Origin: Miscanthus floridulus
Taxonomy: Eukaryota; Streptophyta; Magnoliopsida; Poales; Poaceae
DNA length: 64,000 nt
Assembly (NCBI RefSeq): GCF_019320115.1
Contig: NC_089591.1
Span: 61,223,550 to 61,287,549, forward strand
Direction: 5' to 3'
The translations under genes and the position numbers were made by a program. Of this stretch, positions 21,331 to 32,960 are shown one piece after another. The notes under the pieces are model-generated. The model did no database searches. It was not told the DNA's origin and saw only the letters and a list, made by a program, of their open reading frames with translations. How positions within the stretch are numbered: the first letter of the stretch is position 1; each line of letters opens with the position of its first letter.

Positions 21331-22530
21331 TAAATCCACTCGGTGGGTTGATTCAGGAGCAACTACTCATGTTGCAAATTCCTTATAGGGGTTAAGTGGG
21401 ACGAGAACCTTGCGAAGAGGAGAAAGAATGATTAAAGTTGCAAATGGAGTACAAGCCAATGTTGAAGCCATTGGAGTTTCTTCTTTAGAATTGAATAATG
21501 GTTTTGTACTTAGACTTAAAGAAGTACTTTATGTTCCCTCTTTGCGTAGAAATTTGATAAGCGTTTCGAAACTTGATGATGATGGAATTGATTGCCATTT
21601 TGGTGGTGGCAAGTGTAAGATACTGGTTGATAATAAATGTGTTGGTCTTGCCTTCTGACAAGACAGGCTTTATTTATTATCTCTTGCTGAGAATGCGAAC
21701 AATGTATGCGATGAGAATGTGAATGATTCCCCATCTGCGAATGTAACTAAGAAGCGGAAGAGAATTGATAATGTCTCTTTGAAATTATGGCATTGTCGCT
21801 TGGGCCATATTTCAAGGGGGAGAATAGGACGATTGGTTAAGGAATCAATTCTCCCGCACTTAGAATTTTCAGATTTAGAATAATGTGTTGATTGTATCAA
21901 AGGAAAGTATGTCAAGAAAATTAAGAAAGATGCCAAATGAAGCACAAGAATTTTAGAAATAATCCACACAGACATATGTGGTCCTTTTCCTATGAAAAGT
22001 GTGGATGGTTATGATTCGTTTATAATATTCACAGACGACTACTCTCGTTATAGCAATATTTATCCAATTAAAGAAAGATCGGAAGCATTGGATAAATTCA
22101 AAATATTTAAAGCTGAAGTTGAAAATCAGCACAATAAGAAAATCAAGATAGTACGATCAGACCGAGGTGGAGAGTACTATGGGTGACATACCCCATATGG
22201 CCAAATTCCTGGACCGTTTGCAAAGTTTCTACAGGAAAATGGCATAGTTGCTCAATACTCCACACTGGGGGAGCCTCAACAGAATAGAGTGGCTGAAAGA
22301 CATAACCGTACCTTAATGGATATGGTAAGAAGCATGATAAGTTACTCCACATTACCGATTAGTTTATGGATGGAGGCACTGAAAACCATCATTCACATAC
22401 TTAATCGAGTACCAAGCAAATCAGTGCCCAAAACACCGTATGAATTATGGACAGGAAGGGAACCCTCACTTAACCATTTGCATGTGTGGGGCTGTTTGGC
22501 TGAGGCAAAGTGTTTAACCCAAACATAGGA
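21331..22530 (+). pseudogene. copia protease and integrase
   Basis: WVDSGATTHVANSL (about 21,343-21,385) is the protease active site. A TAG stop at 21,386 replaces the next codon. Continuing in the same frame are the protease flap region (VLYVPSLRRNLISVSKL), the integrase H-H-C-C zone (LWHCRLGH then CVDCIKGK), and the integrase core with IIHTDICGPF, IVRSDRGGEY and the [12 protein letters not shown] block holding D, D and E. In-frame stops occur at 21,386, 21,656, near 21,881 and 21,937, and at 22,184. The core ends at a frameshift near 22,505-22,528. Confidence 0.9.
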
Positions 22531-24583
22531 AAGTTAGACTCCAAGACAGTCAACTGCCATTTTATTGGCTATCCAGAAAGATCGAAAGGATATTGCTTCT
22601 ATTGTCCTGACAAACATACGAAGATTGTAGAAACAAGACACGCTGTGTTCTTGGAGGATAACATGATCAGGGAGAGCATGGTAGCATAAGAAATCAGCCT
22701 ATAGGAGAAGTGGGTACATGTCCCCACTCCAATGGTTGAAGAACCATTCTTCACGCTACCTGCTGCTGTTGCGCCGACAGTGCAGGACACTATAGTGCCA
22801 ACACCTGTTGCAAGTTCTCCCGTGGCGACAATGAATGAACATGAGGAACCTGTCCTTGAGGAACCTATAGAACCAAATGTCGCACATGAGGAAGAACAGC
22901 AACTGCCCAACGTGGAACAAGTGCCAGAGGCACCTAGAAGGTCTCAAAGAATAAGTAGATCAGCTATTACTGATGACTATGAAGTTTATGAGACAGAAGA
23001 ATTTTAGATGGGGGATGATCCCACCTCATTTGAAGAAGCCATGAGAAGCGACCACTCATCAGAGTGGCTTAAGGCCATGGAAGATGAAATGAAGTCAATG
23101 AGTACCAATAAAGTTTGGGACTTAGAAATTATTTCTAAAGGAGCTAAAATAGTAGGTTGTAAATGGATTTACAAAACAAAAATATGACTCCCAAGGGAAT
23201 GTAGAAAGATTTAAAGCACGACTTGTGGCGAAGGGCTTTGCGCAAAGAGAAGGGATTGATTACAATGAGACATTTTCTCTAGTCTCATGTAAAGATTCAT
23301 TTAGAATTATAATGGCACTTGTAGCCCACTATGATTTGGAGTTACATCAAATGGATGTAAGGACGGCTTTCCTTAATGGGGGTTTGGAAGAAAATGTTTA
23401 TATGGCACAACCGAAAGGTTTTGTCGTAAAAGAAAAAGGAAATATGGGATGCCACCTAAAGAAATCAATCTACGGATTGAAGCAAGCTTCAAGATAGTGG
23501 TATTTGAAGTTTGATAGAACGATAAAAGGTTTTGGGTTTAAGGAAAATGTTAAGGACAATTGCGTTTACGCAAAGTTCAAGAATGGAAAGTACATATTCC
23601 TAATTTTGTATGTGGATGATATCTTGCTTGCTAGTAGTGATATCAATCTACTAATGGAAACAAAGAAATTCTTGTCCTCAAACTTTGATATGAAAGATCT
23701 CGGTGAGGCCTCATTCGTTTTGGGAATAGAGATTCACCGAGACAGAAGAAAGGGGGTTCTAGGATTATCGCAAAAGACATACATAGAAAAGGTCCTGAAG
23801 AAATTTAGTATGCATGCGTGTAGTTCTTCACCTGCACCTATAGTCAAGGGTGATAGATTTGGGGAACATCAGTGTCCCAAGAACCAATATGAAATTGACC
23901 GAATGAAAGCGGTACCGTATGCTTCAGCAATTGGAAGTTTACAATATGCTCAAGTGTGTACACGTCCTGACTTAGCTTTTGTTACCGGGTTACTTGGCAG
24001 ATAACAAAAGAATCCAGGAATTGAATATTGGAAATTAGTGAAGAAAGTCCTACGTTATTTGCAGGGTACGAAAGGCCTCATGCTTACGTATAGAAGATCT
24101 GATTCCCTGCAGATAGAGGGGTATTCAGATTCTGATTATCCGGGAGAAGAAAGAAAATCCACATCAGGATATGTATTTACTATCGCGGGAGGGGCTATAT
24201 CGTGGAAAAGCTCCAAACAAACCGTAACTACATCCTCGATAATGTATGCCGAGTTTGTAGCATGCTATGAGGCAACGGGGCAGGTGAATTGGCTGAAGAA
24301 ATTCATACCCAGATTGAAAGTGATTGATAACATAAATGAACCTATGAGGTTGTATTGTGATAACAACCCAGCGGTACAGTATACTCACAACAATAGGTCA
24401 AGTGGTGCTGCCAAACACATTGACATAAAGTACTATGTTGCAAAAGATAAAGTTCGGGATCATATAATAAATCTTGAGCATATAAATACAGACAAAATGC
24501 TTGCGGATCCACTCACAAAGGGTTTACCACCCAACGTGTTCAGAGAACACATACCCGGCATGGGTTTAAGGGAAAGCCTATGA
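22531..24583 (+). pseudogene. copia reverse transcriptase and RNase H
   Basis: The linker (22,732-23,007) is acidic and ends RRSQRISRS, typical just before reverse transcriptase. A frameshift near 23,185 follows. Then come RLVAKGFAQREGIDY, LHQMDVRTAFLNG, SIYGLKQASR with a stop, the catalytic LYVDDILLAS (about 23,606-23,640), VCTRPDLAF, and RNase H with GYSDSDYPG, STSGYVFTIAGGAISWKS and the ADPLTKGL end. Catalytic YVDD is retained. The protein ends normally at 24,583. Stops at about 23,495 and 24,002, plus two frameshifts, inactivate it. Confidence 0.92.
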
Positions 24584-24783
24584 TTCCCGAACATATGAAG
24601 GGCCCAAGAGAGAATTTCATTCCAATATGGAGAGGGGTGTTGTGGCTGTTAGTCTAACGGCACTGATTGCTGTGACGATGAGACAGCTCTATGCACTAAT
24701 CTGTAAAGAAATAGGATAGAAGCAAGAAAAATATGAATTGAAAGTTTTGAGTATGAAATTAAAGAACGAAGGAAAGATGAGAG

Positions 24784-24797
24784 ATCAAGGGGGAGAA
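24784..24797 (+). other. copia polypurine tract
   Basis: ATCAAGGGGGAGAA directly precedes the 3' LTR and would prime plus-strand synthesis. The 200 bp between the RNase H stop and here hold nothing recognisable. Confidence 0.88.
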
Positions 24798-25324
24798 TGT
24801 TAGGTTTGATCTCCCACCAGTTAGGCCCAATGGTCTTTTGGGCCTTATTCTCGCACCCTGATCGGGGGCGCCCAACCCTACATGGTTGGTGGGCCCCCAT
24901 CACACTGCGCTATAAATAAAGGTGGGGTCGGCAGGCTCTTGATATGAGGTTTACCTGAGCCGCCACTCCCCACCGATATTCCCCATCCTGATCCGAGAGG
25001 GGCGCAGCCAGTGATGGGAAGCCACCACCGTCTCCACTGCGCCACCACCTCACTGCACCGACTCCTCTCTCTCCACCGAACGTCGTTGCTGGTGTGCAGA
25101 TGGTATCCGCGAACGAGACCCCGGCCGGCGCTTCCACCACTCTGACTGCTCTGACCCCTACGCCCTTCGATGGTCTGCGACTTCATACTCCACCTATCCC
25201 TTTTCTCCTTTTTATGTCTCTGTAGTTAATGTATTAGGATTTGTGTATATACTGTGAATCATGAACATATATTCCTATTATGATGTATCCCGATCTGATG
25301 AATATGAATGAAATGAAACTAACA
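24798..25324 (+). repeat. copia element 3' LTR
   Basis: It starts TGTTAGGTTTGATC and ends AAACTAACA, followed by the CTGAC target duplication. Most differences from the 5' LTR are transitions. Confidence 0.93.
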
Positions 25325-25985
25325 CTGACAACTGGCTAGACGGTTCCAGCATCCAGACCTTAGCGTCTGTTGTCTTCATGGCAATTTCGGCTAGACGGAG
25401 GAAGGTGGTTGTGGCGGATGCGCTCCGCAGCAAAGTTTGGGTTCGCCACATCACTGACCCCCTAACCATGCAAGTTCTTACAGAGTTTGTCGCTCTTTGG
25501 GAGAGGTTGGAGCAGGTGCAGCTCGTGATGGATGCGCCGGACACATTCGCTTGGACGCTCATGCCTGACGGTCAGTGCTCAGAGCATTGTTCATTGGCTC
25601 TTCTAGGCCACCGGGGGCAAGAGAAATATGGAAAACATCGGTGCCGTCTAGTGAAGTTTTTCTTATGGCTAGTTATGCACGATCGGTACTGGACTGCGGT
25701 GAGACGCTTCCGACATGGGCTGCAAAACTCTGATAGCTGTGTCCTCTACGATCAAGGTGCCGAAACGATGGGCCACATATTGCTTAGATGTGTTTTCAAC
25801 AGAGAGGTGTGGGCTTGGTGGCTACGACGACTGCATCTGGACGAGCTTGTGCTTATTCACGAGGAGTCGAGGGCGGTTCGATGCAATGGTGGCTACGTAA
25901 CCGGAAACTGCTTCCGAAGCCAATTCATCGCGGTTTTGATTCACTATTCTTCCTCATTGGCTGGATGCTTTGCAAGGAGAGGAAC
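25325..25985 (+). pseudogene. LINE ORF2 C-terminal region with RVT zinc-binding domain
   Basis: From 25,330 the frame reads NWLDGS and runs into a linker with VADALRSKVWVRHIT. The plant LINE zinc-binding domain follows: VKFFLWLVMHDRYWTA, then CVLYDQGAETMGHILLRCVFNREVW (cysteine/histidine set C..C..H..C). One frame is open from 25,378 to the end of the domain at about 25,840. Downstream the frame shifts, and MLCKERN is readable just before CACTA-2. The domain follows reverse transcriptase in LINE ORF2. Read across the AAC duplication, coding continues directly into 40,120. Confidence 0.85.
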
Positions 25986-26029
25986 CACTAGTAGAGAACA
26001 GACCTTTGATCCTCGGTTAAAATGGACTC

Positions 26030-26310
26030 TAGTCCCAGAATTTTTTGTGCCCGGGACTAGAGATACCTTTAGTCCCGGTTGGTGGCTCCAACTGGGACTA
26101 AAGGTCCCTGCCCAATGGCTACTGCGCTAGACAGAGGTGGCAGGGACCATTAGTCCTGGTTGGAGCCATCAACCGGGACTAAAGGTATACTTTTATTCTC
26201 GGTTGGTGGCTCCAATCGGGAGTAAAGGTCTACTCCCGGACCGTGGCTGCGCCCGGGGTTGGAAAGTTACCTTTAGTCCTGATTGGAGCCACCAACCGGG
26301 ACTAAAGGTC
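26030..26310. repeat. CACTA-2 left subterminal repeats
   Basis: At least five inverted pairs of a unit like CTTTAGTCCCGGTTGG and CCAACCGGGACTAAAGG lie 25-40 bp apart, so each pair can form a hairpin. Some copies have the alternative TTTATTCTCGG or GGGAGTAAAGG spelling. These are the presumed binding sites of the element's own DNA-binding protein. Confidence 0.88.
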
Positions 26311-26312
26311 CC

Positions 26313-26326
26313 TCCTTTATATATCC
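26313..26326 (+). promoter_or_regulatory. probable promoter of the CACTA-2 transposase transcript
   Basis: TTTATATAT (26,316-26,324) follows the last subterminal repeat by about 6 bp and is followed by a pyrimidine-rich leader (26,390-26,475). This is the usual position of the En/Spm promoter, so the subterminal array would overlap its control region. Confidence 0.55.
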
Positions 26327-26750
26327 CGGCCATCTCCTTCTTCCCCGAGCCCGAGCTCAGCACATTTTGAAGCTCACTACAGTAGTGTTCTTGCTTCCTC
26401 TCTCCCTCCATTGTTCCTCCATCCATTCTTCGATTCCTCCATCGATTTCTTCGATTTCTCCGTCGATTCTTCAGTTGTAAAGGTTACCAATCTCATACTC
26501 TCATTTTTCACCATTATCTTATCTCATTTTGTTCACTATATATATATGGTTCTTTATTTTGGTTTTTTTCATTTGTAAGCAATTTGAGCTCAAAATCACT
26601 TCAAGCTTGCATATTTACATGAAAGAAGGTTAAAGTAGCTAGTTGAACTTGCGGACCGTGTTCGTCTCGGCGACCGTACTTTTTATTTTAACTTTTTATG
26701 AAATAAAAAACTTAGAAAATAGTTAGAAAATTATAGAAAATCCGTACTAG

Positions 26751-28050
26751 TTGAACTTGCAGACCGTGTTCAGCTCGGCGAGCATGTTCTCTGTCGAGCG
26801 GTAACGGACATCAAGGAGGAGCTTTGATTCTACGAGAGAGAGCGACAACTGTCGTGGAAGACCGTGTTCCCTTCCTCATAGAATCAGAGCTCTTCTTTGA
26901 CCAAGTACGGTGCCGTCCGGTGGAGAAATGCTCGCCGAGATGATCACGTAAGCAAGTTCAACTAGTACGGATGGTTATTTATTCACATGTCCCGATATCG
27001 TCGCAGTAGTCTATCAATCACCGTACTTTTTATTTTAACTTTTTATGAAATGAAAAACTTATAAAATAGTTAGAAAATTATAGAAAATCCGTACTAGTTG
27101 AACTTGCGGATCGTGTTCAGCTCGGCGAGCATGTTCTCTATCGAGCGGTAACGGACATCAAGGAGGAGCTTTGATTCTACGAGGGAGAGCGACAACAGTC
27201 GTGGAAGACCGTGTTCCCTTCCTTGTAGAATCAGAGCTCTTCCTTGACCAAGTACGGTGTCGTCCGGTGGAGAAATGCTCGCCGAGATGATCACGTAAGC
27301 AAGTTCAACTAGTACGGATGGTTATTTATTCACATGTCCCAATATCGTCGCAGTAGTCTATCAATCACCGTACTTTTTATTTTAACTTTTTATGAAATGA
27401 AAAACTTAGAAAATAGTTAGAAAATTATAGAAAATCCGTACTAGTTGAACTTGCGGACCGTGTTCAGCTCGGTGAGCATGTTCTCTATCGAGCGGTAACG
27501 GACATCAAGGAGGAGCTTTGATTCTACGAGGGAGAGCGACAACGGTCGTGGAAGACCGTGTTCCCTTCCTCATAGAATCGGAGCTCTTCCTTGACCAAGT
27601 ACGGTGCCGTCTGGTGGAGAAATGCTCACCGAGATGATCACGTAAGCAAGTTTAACTAGTACGGATGGTTATTTATTCACATGTCACAATATCATCGCAG
27701 TAGTCTGTCAATCACCGTACTTTTTATTTTAACTTTTTATGAAATGAAAAACTTAGAAAATAGTTAGAAAATTATAGAAAATCCGTACTAGTTGAACTAG
27801 CGGACCGTGTTCATTTCGGCGAGCATGTTCTCTGTCGAGCGGTAACAGACGTCAAGGAGGAGCTTTGATTCTACGAGGGAGAGTGGCAACGGTCGTGGAA
27901 GACCGTGTTCCCTTCCTCGTAGAATTGGAGCTCTTCCATGGCTAAGTACGGTGCCGTCCGGTGGAGAAATACTCGTCGAGATGATCACGTAAGCAAGGTC
28001 AACTAGTACGGATGGTTATTTATTCACACGTCCTGATATCGTCGCAGTAG
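26751..28050. repeat. tandem satellite, 347-bp period, about four copies
   Basis: The word TTGAACTTGC/TTGAACTAGC recurs at 26,751, 27,098, 27,445 and 27,792, exactly 347 bp apart each time. The last copy is cut near 28,050. A further, internally deleted copy starts at about 26,643. Each unit contains an imperfect inverted repeat: GAGCTTTGATTCTACGAGGGAG and, about 35 bp on, CTTCCTCGTAGAATCAGAGCTC. Each unit also gives a similar 60-odd codon open frame on the - strand, broken in some copies. Tandem arrays between the promoter and the first gene are known from large grass CACTA elements. Confidence 0.93.
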
Positions 28051-28284
28051 TATATATATATAAATATAAACGATAATCGATTGTTATGTGTGTACACTCT
28101 CATTCTTCTGTTAATTTACGGAAATATCATGTGAATTACTTACCAGCCACAGTAAAAGATGAGAACACAATGACCATTAAAAATATCATTGTTTAGAGAT
28201 ATAGATAATTTTATAGTTTGTTAATTTTATTTGTTTATAAAATAAGAAATTTATAGTGTATTAAAAAATGAGTTTAGAGAGTAG

Positions 28285-28820
28285 ATGGCAACTGCTTCCG
28301 GGTCCTCGGCCTCTCATGGGTTTCCAAAGCGACTTAGGTCGGGCCTCCCTCTCATTCCATGCGGCAAGTGTTGTGATGAGACGAAGATTGTGATGGAGTA
28401 CCGAGTGAAGAAGGAGGGTTCCAACAAGGATCGTATCTTCTATAAGTGTCTGGATCGCAATGTGAGTTATTTTATCGTATTTAATGATTATGGTTAGTTT
28501 ATACCTATTTTCATGATGGTTGTGATTAAAGTTCTAATTTTTTGTTTTAATTTCAGTGGGATGGCAGTGGACGATGTTCAGGCTTCTACTGGGAGGAAGA
28601 GTATGTTGAACTCGTGCAAAAATATCTTGCACAACAGGCAGATACGACGGATAATGAGGCAGTGATCCAGCCGAAGAAGCCCAAAGATATTGCACAATCG
28701 GGGGATCTGTCTATTTTAGTTGAGATTGGTCGCGAAATCCTTGTGCTCCTAAAATGTATTTTAGCTTTAGTTCTTTTAGTGGTAGTTGGGATTGTCTACA
28801 TTGTAGTGATGCTTTCATAA
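28285..28820 (+). pseudogene. GRF-type zinc-finger gene with C-terminal hydrophobic segment
   Basis: Exon 1 (28,285-28,461) encodes a serine-rich start, then LPLIPCGKC and a C-x2-C..C pattern typical of a GRF zinc finger, ending YKCLDRN before a GTGAGT donor. Exon 2 starts after TTTCAG (28,558) and gives GFYWEEEYVELVQKYL and a tail of about 25 hydrophobic residues (LVLLKCILALVLLVVVGIVYI) that could span a membrane. With the visible splice sites the exons are out of phase by one base, so a small deletion near 28,558 is likely. Such genes are common cargo in grass transposons; their role is unknown. Confidence 0.75.
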
Positions 28821-28908
28821 ATTTGTACCTTTTGTGGTGGCACGCATGTTGTATAAATAATTAATTATGATCTAGGTTTTAATATGGTATTTATGTCATG
28901 TAATGCAG

Positions 28909-31900
28909 ATGAGCCGGCATTGGATGTACAATGTTGATCGCCGCTCCCAAGAGTTCATTGACGGCGTGCATTCTTTGTTACGTGCGGCCGAGGCAAACAA
29001 ACGCGATGGTTTTATGTGCTGCCCAAGTGCCATATGTAAGAATACAGTGGAATATCCTTGCTCAAAGACTCTTCATTCACACTTGTTCAAGTTGGGTTTC
29101 ATGTCAAACTATATTTGTTGGACGAAGCACGGAGAAACCGATGTTGTAATGGAAGAAGAACAATGGGACGACAATGATATTATTCCCGATGGTGCGTGCT
29201 TCAATGATACTGCAATGGGAGAAGCTGAAGAAGAGGTAGCCACAGAAGATGATCCAGCTGATGATCTTTGTCAGGTCATTCGTGATGCACAAATAGAATG
29301 TGAAAGTGAAAAGGAGAAGATCAAGTTCGAGCGGATGCTAGAAGATCACAAGAAATTATTGTACCCAACTTGTGATGCAGGGCAGAAAAAGTTGGGAACC
29401 ACACTAGAATTGCTGCAATGGAAGGCAAAGAATGGTGTATCTGACAAGGGATTTGGAGAGTTACTAAAAATCCAAAAGAAGATGCTTCTGAAGGACAATA
29501 AATTGCCCGCCACTACCTACGAAGCAAAACAAGTTGTCTATCCTATGGGGCTAGAAATCGAGAAGATACATGCATGTCCTAATGACTGCATCCTGTACCG
29601 TGGCAAAGAGTACGAGAAATTGGATGCATGCCCGGTATGCCATGCATCGCGGTATAAGATCAGGCGAGATGACCCTAGTGATGTTGAGGGTGAACGTCTG
29701 TGGAAGAAAATCCCTGCCAAGGTTATGTGGTATGCTCCTATAATACCACGCTTGAAACGTCTGTTCAGAAACAAAGAACATGAAAAATTGTTGCGATGGC
29801 ACAAAGAAGACCGTAAGGTAGACAATATGTTGAGACACCCTGCTGATGGGTCCTAGTGGAGAGCAATCGATAGAGAATTCCCGAAGTTTGCAAATGACGC
29901 AAGAAACTTAAGGTTTGCTTTAAGTATAGATGGTATCAATCCTTTTGGAGAGCAGAACAGTAGTCATAGCACTTGGCCTGTTACTCTAAGTATCTACAAT
30001 ATTCCTCCTTGGTTATGCATGAAGCGGAAGTTCATTATGATGCCTGTGCTCATCCAAGGCCCAAAGCAACCTGGCAATGACATCGATGTGTACCTAAGAC
30101 CACTTATTGACGAACTTCTCATTTTGTGGAATAAAGAAGGTGTACATGTGTGGGATGAGTACAAACAGGAACACTTTGATCTGCGAGCATTGTTGTTCGT
30201 AACAATCAATGATTGGCCTGCTCTAAGTAATCTTTCAGGACAGTCAAACAAGGGATATAATGCATGCACACACTGCTTCGGTGATATTAGAGGTGTATTC
30301 TTGAAAAAATGTTGAAAGGTCATGTACCTTGGCCATCGTTGATTTCTTCCTGCAAATCACCCCGTAAGAAAGATAGGCAAGCATTTTAAAGGAAAGGCAG
30401 ACCACCTGACCAAGCCTCGCAACTGAACCATTGAGGATGTACTCGATATGGTCAATGATGTGAAAGTCATCTTTGGAAAAGGACATGACAGCCAACCTAT
30501 TCCGAACGACGCTAATGGTCACGCACCCATGTGGAAGAAGAAGTCCATATTTTGGGACCTACCCTATTGGCAAGTCCTAGAGGTCCGTAGCTCGATCGAC
30601 GTGATGCACCTAACAAAGAATCTTTGTGTGAACCTGCTGGGCTTCATAGGTGTGTATGGAAAGCCTAAGGACATATTTGAAGCACGACAGGACCTGCGTT
30701 GTTTGAGAGAAAGAGACAACCTGCATCCAGAGAAGATAGATGATGGACGCCATTACTTATGTCCTGCTAGCTACACTCTAAGCAAAGAGGAGAAGGAAAT
30801 CATGTTTGAATGCTTAAACAACATCAAGGTACCATCTGGATTCTCCTTGAATATAAAGGGTATTATAAATGTGCCAGAGAAGAAATTCTGTAACTTAAAG
30901 TCCCATGACTGTCACGTTCTCATGACGCAATTACTTCTAGTTGCATTAAGAGGAATTCTACCTCCAAATGTATGTCTAGCCACCGTGAAGCTATGTGCAT
31001 TCCTCAATGCAATTTCTCAGAAGGCAATTGATCCAACTGATCTAGCTAAACTACAGAATGATGTGGTTCAATGTCTCGTCAGCTTTGAGTTGGTGTTCCC
31101 TCCTTCCTTCTTTGATATCATGACACACCTCCTAGTTCACCTAGTCAAGAAGATTTTCATTCTCGGTCCTATGTTCCTACACAACATGTTCCCCTTAGAG
31201 AGATTCATGGGAGTCCTGAAGAAATATGTTCACAACCATGCTCGCCTAGAAGGAAGCATCGCTAAGGGCTATGGAACAGAAGAGGTCATTGAGTTCTGTG
31301 TTGACTTTATTCCCAACCTTGACTCGATTGGTGTTCCTAAATCGAGACATGAGGGGAGACTAAGCAAAAAGGGGACACTAGGGAGGAAAACATATATTGA
31401 TACGGATGATGATTATTTCAATAAAGCGCACTACACAGTTCTACAGAACTCCTCTTTGGTAGATCCGTATATTGAGACACACAAGGATCTCTTACGATCC
31501 GAGTTTCCAAGGAAGACTGAAGCTTGGATTACACGTAAGCACATGGAAACTTTCGGCGGTTGGTTGCGAAAAAAATGTCAAGGTGATGAGAGCATCCATG
31601 AGCAACTGTATTTATTGGCTATGCAACCATCATGGCATATCATCACATACAAAGGGTATGAGATAAATAGGAACATATTCTACATAGTAGCCCAAGATAA
31701 AAGGAGTACCAACCAAAATAGTGGTGTCCGCACAGATGCCACAGACCCGAATGGGAATAAGCAGACATATTATGGACGCATAGATGAAATATGGGAACTA
31801 GAATATGCACCTACTTTGAAGATCCCATTGTTCAAGTGCCAATGGGTCAAGGTGACTGGAGGCAGGGTAACAGTAGACAACGAGTATGGAATAACAACAG

Positions 31901-32250
31901 TAGACCTTAGTAATATTGGGTATAAAGACGAACCATTCGTCCTTGCCAAGGATGTGAATCAGGTGTTCTATGTCAATGATATGTCTACCGAACCAAAAAG
32001 AGGGAAAAACGATAATGACTCAACCAAAGAGCCAAAGCGCCACATAGTTCTTTCAGGGAAAAGAGTCATCGTGGGAATTGAGGACAAGTCGGACATGTCA
32101 GAAGATTATGAAAAAGATGACCGAATTCCGCTAATCAAAGTGAACAAAGACCCTAGCATCTTGGTAAATAATAAGGACACTCCATGGTTACGACGCGATC
32201 ATAACCAAGGGACATACGTAAAGAAGAAGTTCACTGCTGTGCCCACTTGA
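28909..32250 (+). pseudogene. CACTA transposase, TNP2 type
   Basis: A likely intron acceptor TGCAG precedes ATG AGC at 28,909. One frame runs 3.3 kb and encodes about 1,110 residues. The N-terminal transposase-associated domain begins SRHWMYNVDRRS with CPSAICKN. The TNP2/Transposase_21 core follows, including NDCILYRGKEYEKLDACPVC, LRFALSIDGINPFGEQ and NLCVNLLGFIGVYG. A DUF4218-type region has HDCHVLMTQLLLVALR and PLERFMGVLKKYVHN. A DUF4216-type C-terminus has YYGRIDEIWELEY. Four in-frame stops (29,854 TAG; 30,313, 30,340 and 30,424 TGA) break it without any frameshift, so loss of function is recent relative to frame decay. Alternative: stop readthrough, unlikely. Confidence 0.93.
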
Positions 32251-32700
32251 TGATATAGGGATTTAATGTAGTGTGTGTTTGAGATATTATGTAATAATTG
32301 TGAATTCAGATGTTTATTATGTCATGTTTCAAATTAAATCAATGTTTGATTTGGTGGGATTTCTCTCTCAAAAAGGTAAATTAGGATATTGAGTGATGAA
32401 AAATTAAAATATTAACGTTAAAATGATGTGAAAACAAATTTCCTGTCCAAAACCAATAGTTTTAATAATTTTAATTAAACACTATATTTTTGCATTAACG
32501 AAATAATAAATATTAGTTACATTATGTTTTATAATTGTAACAAAAAATAAAAAAAGTTAGGTTATAGATTTTTCCTATGTGCAATAAAGAAAAAGAAAAT
32601 CCATATTTTTAACAAAATAATTTTATGCCTTTTATTTAATTTACTATGTATTTAACAAGAAAATCCATATTTCTATTAAAAAAAATTGCTCAAAACAGGC
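32251..32700. other. AT-rich spacer inside CACTA-2
   Basis: This is the 3' flank of the transposase gene: AT-rich, with AATAAA-like words (32,586, 32,506) that could serve polyadenylation. I see no gene. Confidence 0.4.
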
Positions 32701-32711
32701 GGGAAACGAAA

Positions 32712-32960
32712 CTGCAGGCCACCTTTACTCCCGGGTGGGAAGCCCACCCGGGAGTAAAGGTGGGCTATAGTTTCGTGGCCCACCAAAAAAACCCTTTACT
32801 CTCGGTGCGTGTTACCAACCGGGAGTAAAGGTATACCTTTACTCCCGGTTGGTAACATGCACCGAGAGTAAAGGGACCTTTACTCCCGGTTGGTAACACG
32901 CACCGGGAGTAAAGGACCTTTACTCCCGGCTGGTGACTGGCACCGGGAGTAAATCTCCCT
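32712..32960. repeat. internal subterminal-like array in CACTA-2
   Basis: Inverted pairs of CCTTTACTCCCGGTTGGTAAC and GTTACCAACCGGGAGTAAAGG occur here with the same architecture as the element's ends, but spelled TTTACTCCCGG instead of TTTAGTCCCGG. The first pair forms a near-perfect hairpin with 21-bp arms (32,715-32,762). Being in the middle of the element is unusual. It lies just before a TATA box, copying the layout at 26,030-26,326. Confidence 0.85.

Larger units (their letters stand above)
18626..25324 (+). mobile_element. Ty1/copia element, full length (6,699 bp)
   Basis: The LTRs are 526 and 527 bp. Perfect 5-bp target duplications CTGAC lie at 18,621-18,625 and 25,325-25,329. Order on the + strand: LTR, primer-binding site, 1.2-kb leader, gag-protease-integrase-reverse transcriptase-RNase H as one polyprotein, polypurine tract, LTR. 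Gag to integrase share one frame with point stops; two frameshifts follow. By hand count the LTRs differ at roughly three dozen sites (about 7%). With an often-used grass rate of 1.3e-8 per site per year that means very roughly 2.5-3 million years. It inserted in the same orientation as the LINE. Confidence 0.95.

Noticed and set aside
26643..28050. CRISPR-like array
   Set aside because: Units are 347 bp, contiguous and without unique spacers, inside a plant transposon. It is a satellite.
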